From the NCBI GenBank assembly GCA_003243445.1, contig QFQQ01000002.1:151604-215603 (forward strand): 64,000 nt of DNA. The letters run 5' to 3'. Below are positions 62,221 through 64,000 of the stretch, piece after piece. A program made the translations under genes and the position numbers. The notes beneath the pieces were generated by a model. That model saw only the letters and a program-made list of their open reading frames with translations, was not told the DNA's origin and made no database searches. The stretch's first letter is position 1; every line of letters starts with the position of its first letter. The stretch is from Citrobacter freundii. Its GTDB lineage: Bacteria; Bacteroidota; Bacteroidia; Chitinophagales; Chitinophagaceae.

Positions 62221-63387
62221 TCAGTGATTACCGGCAATAGCAGCTTTCAGAAATGGCCATGTGGGCAATGATGAGATAATTTTCAATTCGTCAGCCACAC
62301 TGCTTTCATTATCCAGAAAACGCAATACACGTTTCACTTCATTTTTACGAAAGAGTGTAGAAAAGATTTTCCTGCCGGGAAGTGTATTATGATAAAGAAT
62401 ATGCAAGAGCGTATTATCATAAAAACGAAACCGTAAAGGCGTTTTTGCAATGGAAGAGAGTTCTTTCCCATTGATCAGCGCATCTACTATTTCAGCAGAT
62501 TGTTTTTGAATAAAACGAAAAGTATAACCGGTTGAAGCCTTGGTTTGTCCGCCGGCTGTTCCGATATGGTAGATGCCGTCTTTATAAAAAGGAAAGATGC
62601 AGTTGGTCATGGGGATGATTCCGAATTCATGTTCGGTGATCCTGAAAGGGCCGGCATTCAAATACCGGCGAATGTAATCGTTCAGCATTTCATCATATTG
62701 CTCTTCTTTCAGCAATGCCGGCGTGAACAATGTATATTCGATCAATGCAGACCGGTCTGATAACGGCAGAACGTACACAAAACTGGTCCCGTGTTGCTGA
62801 GGTATCCTGAAATCCATCAATGTTGCTTTTAATGGATCGAAAACCGGCCGCTCCGTTTCAATCACCCAGCCTTTGAAATGCTGAAGAACATTGATCTCTT
62901 TTTTTGATCCCTTCTGTTCTTTAAGGATGGAATTGAACACCATTGCATCTCCCGCGTTATATTCACGATCGTCAATTCTGATGACGGTTTGTTTACCTGT
63001 TCTTTTTATCTCTTTTACGTCACCAAAGAGCTTATCCACCTGCGGGTATTGACTGATCTCTGCAAAGCACCATGCATAGAAGTCAACACCGCGGATCATT
63101 TTATATTGATAGGGGGAAATATCCAGGCTGGCTTCATATCCTTCGCCATAGAAATCAAGGTTGGACCATTTGCGGTAAACAAGATGTTCAAAAAAACCGG
63201 GATCCTGTTCCCAATAACACCAGGTACGGTCATTTGTCTTTACCTGGTCGCGGTCAATCAGCAGGATTTTTTTATCATTGAACTTCCCGCTTTTCAGCAA
63301 CCGGAGCAGGAGGCTGAGGCCCGAACATCCGGCTCCGGCGATAATGATATCATATTTAAGTTGATCAGTCAATCGCGGAGAGGGCAT
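62221..63387 (-). CDS. crtY: Lycopene beta-cyclase
   Basis: 388 aa. FAD/NAD-binding Rossmann motif near the N-terminus (YDIIIAGAGCSGLSLLLRLL), then DRDQVKTNDRTWCYWEQDPG with the TWCYWE motif found in CrtY-type cyclases. Later motifs are VFDPLKATLMDFRIPQQ and GTAGGQTKASTGYTF. The enzyme cyclises lycopene to beta-carotene at the membrane. It starts one base into the stop codon of crtZ (63387), so the pair is translationally coupled. It converges on the MG-like/plug gene with a 24-base gap and no terminator. Confidence 0.93.
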   Translation of the reverse strand: MPSPRLTDQLKYDIIIAGAGCSGLSLLLRLLKSGKFNDKKILLIDRDQVKTNDRTWCYWEQDPGFFEHLVYRKWSNLDFYGEGYEASLDISPYQYKMIRGVDFYAWCFAEISQYPQVDKLFGDVKEIKRTGKQTVIRIDDREYNAGDAMVFNSILKEQKGSKKEINVLQHFKGWVIETERPVFDPLKATLMDFRIPQQHGTSFVYVLPLSDRSALIEYTLFTPALLKEEQYDEMLNDYIRRYLNAGPFRITEHEFGIIPMTNCIFPFYKDGIYHIGTAGGQTKASTGYTFRFIQKQSAEIVDALINGKELSSIAKTPLRFRFYDNTLLHILYHNTLPGRKIFSTLFRKNEVKRVLRFLDNESSVADELKIISSLPTWPFLKAAIAGNH

Positions 63388-63896
63388 TATTCTGTTTCGG
63401 GAGCATACGCAACTTTTCTTGAACCGGCCATCAGCTTTTTATCGCGGCGGATCTTTTCCCAGTACTTTCTGGCGACCCATAACATGCCGAAACTTTCGCC
63501 ATGATGTTTATCCAGGTGTTTATGATGCATCTTATGCGCCCAGCGGATCGCGCGCACATACGTGTTATTGCTCCGTGTAAACCATTTGAAACGCTGATGT
63601 ATGATCACATCATGCACCATAAAATAGGCAAAGCCATAAGCCATGATACCAAAGCCGATCGCCTGCATCCACCAGATCTTCTCATAAGTACCGGTGAAGA
63701 TCAGGAAGATGCTTGGTATCGCGAAAATGATAAAGAAAGCGTCGTTCTTTTCAAAAAAACCGGGCTGCACCTGGTGATGATCTTTATGGAGATACCATAA
63801 AAATCCATGCATCACATACTTGTGTGTAAGCCAGGTCACACCTTCCATTGCGATGAAAGTGGCGAGGAGGAGGAGTATGTAGAGTAGGATGATCAT
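63387..63896 (-). CDS. crtZ: Beta-carotene hydroxylase, CrtZ type
   Basis: 169 aa, an integral membrane di-iron enzyme. His clusters are complete: THKYVMH (25-31), HKDHH (37-41), VHDVIIHQR and AHKMHHKHLDKHHG. Four hydrophobic segments are visible. It hydroxylates beta-ionone rings to give zeaxanthin, acting after CrtY, so the pair makes yellow xanthophyll. Length fits CrtZ (160-175 aa). The other carotenoid genes (crtB, crtI) are not in the window. The upstream region holds a 7-bp-unit palindrome. Confidence 0.94.
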   Translation of the reverse strand: MIILLYILLLLATFIAMEGVTWLTHKYVMHGFLWYLHKDHHQVQPGFFEKNDAFFIIFAIPSIFLIFTGTYEKIWWMQAIGFGIMAYGFAYFMVHDVIIHQRFKWFTRSNNTYVRAIRWAHKMHHKHLDKHHGESFGMLWVARKYWEKIRRDKKLMAGSRKVAYAPETE

Positions 63897-63908
63897 GGTT
63901 AAAATTCG

Positions 63909-64000
63909 AAAGTAAAAAGTAAAAAGTAAAAAACCGGTCGTTTATAAAGGAAGAACAAGAAAATTTTTAAAATAAATTACTTTTTACTTTTTACTTTTTA
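63909..64000. repeat. AAAAAGT-class palindrome upstream of crtZ
   Basis: The left arm from 63909 has tandem AAAAAGT units (7-bp period). The right arm (63977-64000) has three ACTTTTT units and is the exact reverse complement over about 24 bases. The centre of about 45 bases contains AACCGGTCG. The window ends inside or at the edge of the element. It occupies the promoter-leader region of the crtZ-crtY operon. Confidence 0.8.

Overview
The window comes from a Bacteroidota genome, most likely family Chitinophagaceae or a close relative. This rests on gene content: SusC/SusD outer-membrane pairs, a type IX secretion (T9SS) sorting domain, DUF4249, DUF5690 and YiaAB proteins, many secreted glycoside hydrolases, CrtZ/CrtY carotenoid enzymes, and starts without Shine-Dalgarno sequences. 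I see no rRNA, tRNA, CRISPR array, integrase, IS transposase or phage block.

Layout. 1-3.6 kb: lactate utilisation operon lutA-lutB-lutC (lutC runs off the left edge), a YiaAB membrane protein and a Crp/Fnr regulator. 3.6-12.8 kb: small and hypothetical genes, a broken DUF3574 lipoprotein gene, a membrane-tethered winged-helix protein, a PNPOx-like protein, DUF983, an AraC regulator, a NamZ-type (DUF1343) protein and lipoproteins. 12.9-20.4 kb: a DUF296 gene remnant, then a three-gene surface operon of two fibre-like beta-repeat proteins (one with seven 303-bp repeats) and a T9SS cargo protein. 21.0-48.6 kb: a continuous run of minus-strand genes. Read 5'->3' it encodes GH30, GH30, GH5, GH2, GH2, a beta-helix protein, an alginate-lyase-family protein, GH88, a phosphodiesterase/alkaline-phosphatase fusion, SusC, SusD, a metallo-beta-lactamase-fold hydrolase, an alkaline-phosphatase-superfamily phosphoesterase, a PhnZ-like HD oxygenase, a PhnX-like HAD hydrolase, a DUF5690 transporter and a TIGR03364-type FAD oxidoreductase. 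49.3-54.2 kb: ThuA-like protein, GH9, GH18 and a mannonate-oxidoreductase-like SDR. 54.5-62.2 kb: a small membrane protein and a four-gene surface operon with an STN-type TonB receptor, DUF4249 lipoprotein and MG-like/plug protein. 62.2-63.9 kb: crtZ-crtY.

How the genes work together. The most striking unit is 21.0-32.2 kb: a SusCD importer co-oriented with periplasmic phosphoesterases and three enzyme families tied to phosphonate (C-P) catabolism, plus an MFS-like transporter. I read it as a phosphonate utilisation locus using SusCD-type uptake. The upstream CAZyme block looks directed at a uronic-acid-containing glycan (GH88, alginate-lyase family, GH2, and a distant mannonate oxidoreductase). 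The common orientation raises the possibility that the real substrate is a phosphonate-decorated glycan, but repeat elements and one terminator-like hairpin lie between the blocks, so they may be separate units.

A second theme is a set of intergenic palindromes whose arms are built from short tandem units (GGTTCCAGA-, TCGATGGT-, TTCCCGCC-, GTTTAAGG- and AAAAAGT-like). Three of them, with unrelated arms, carry the same 9-mer GCGGCAGCA in the central region, and two share 17 of 18 loop bases. One abuts a truncated gene and one appears nested in another, suggesting a mobile or recombinationally active repeat family.
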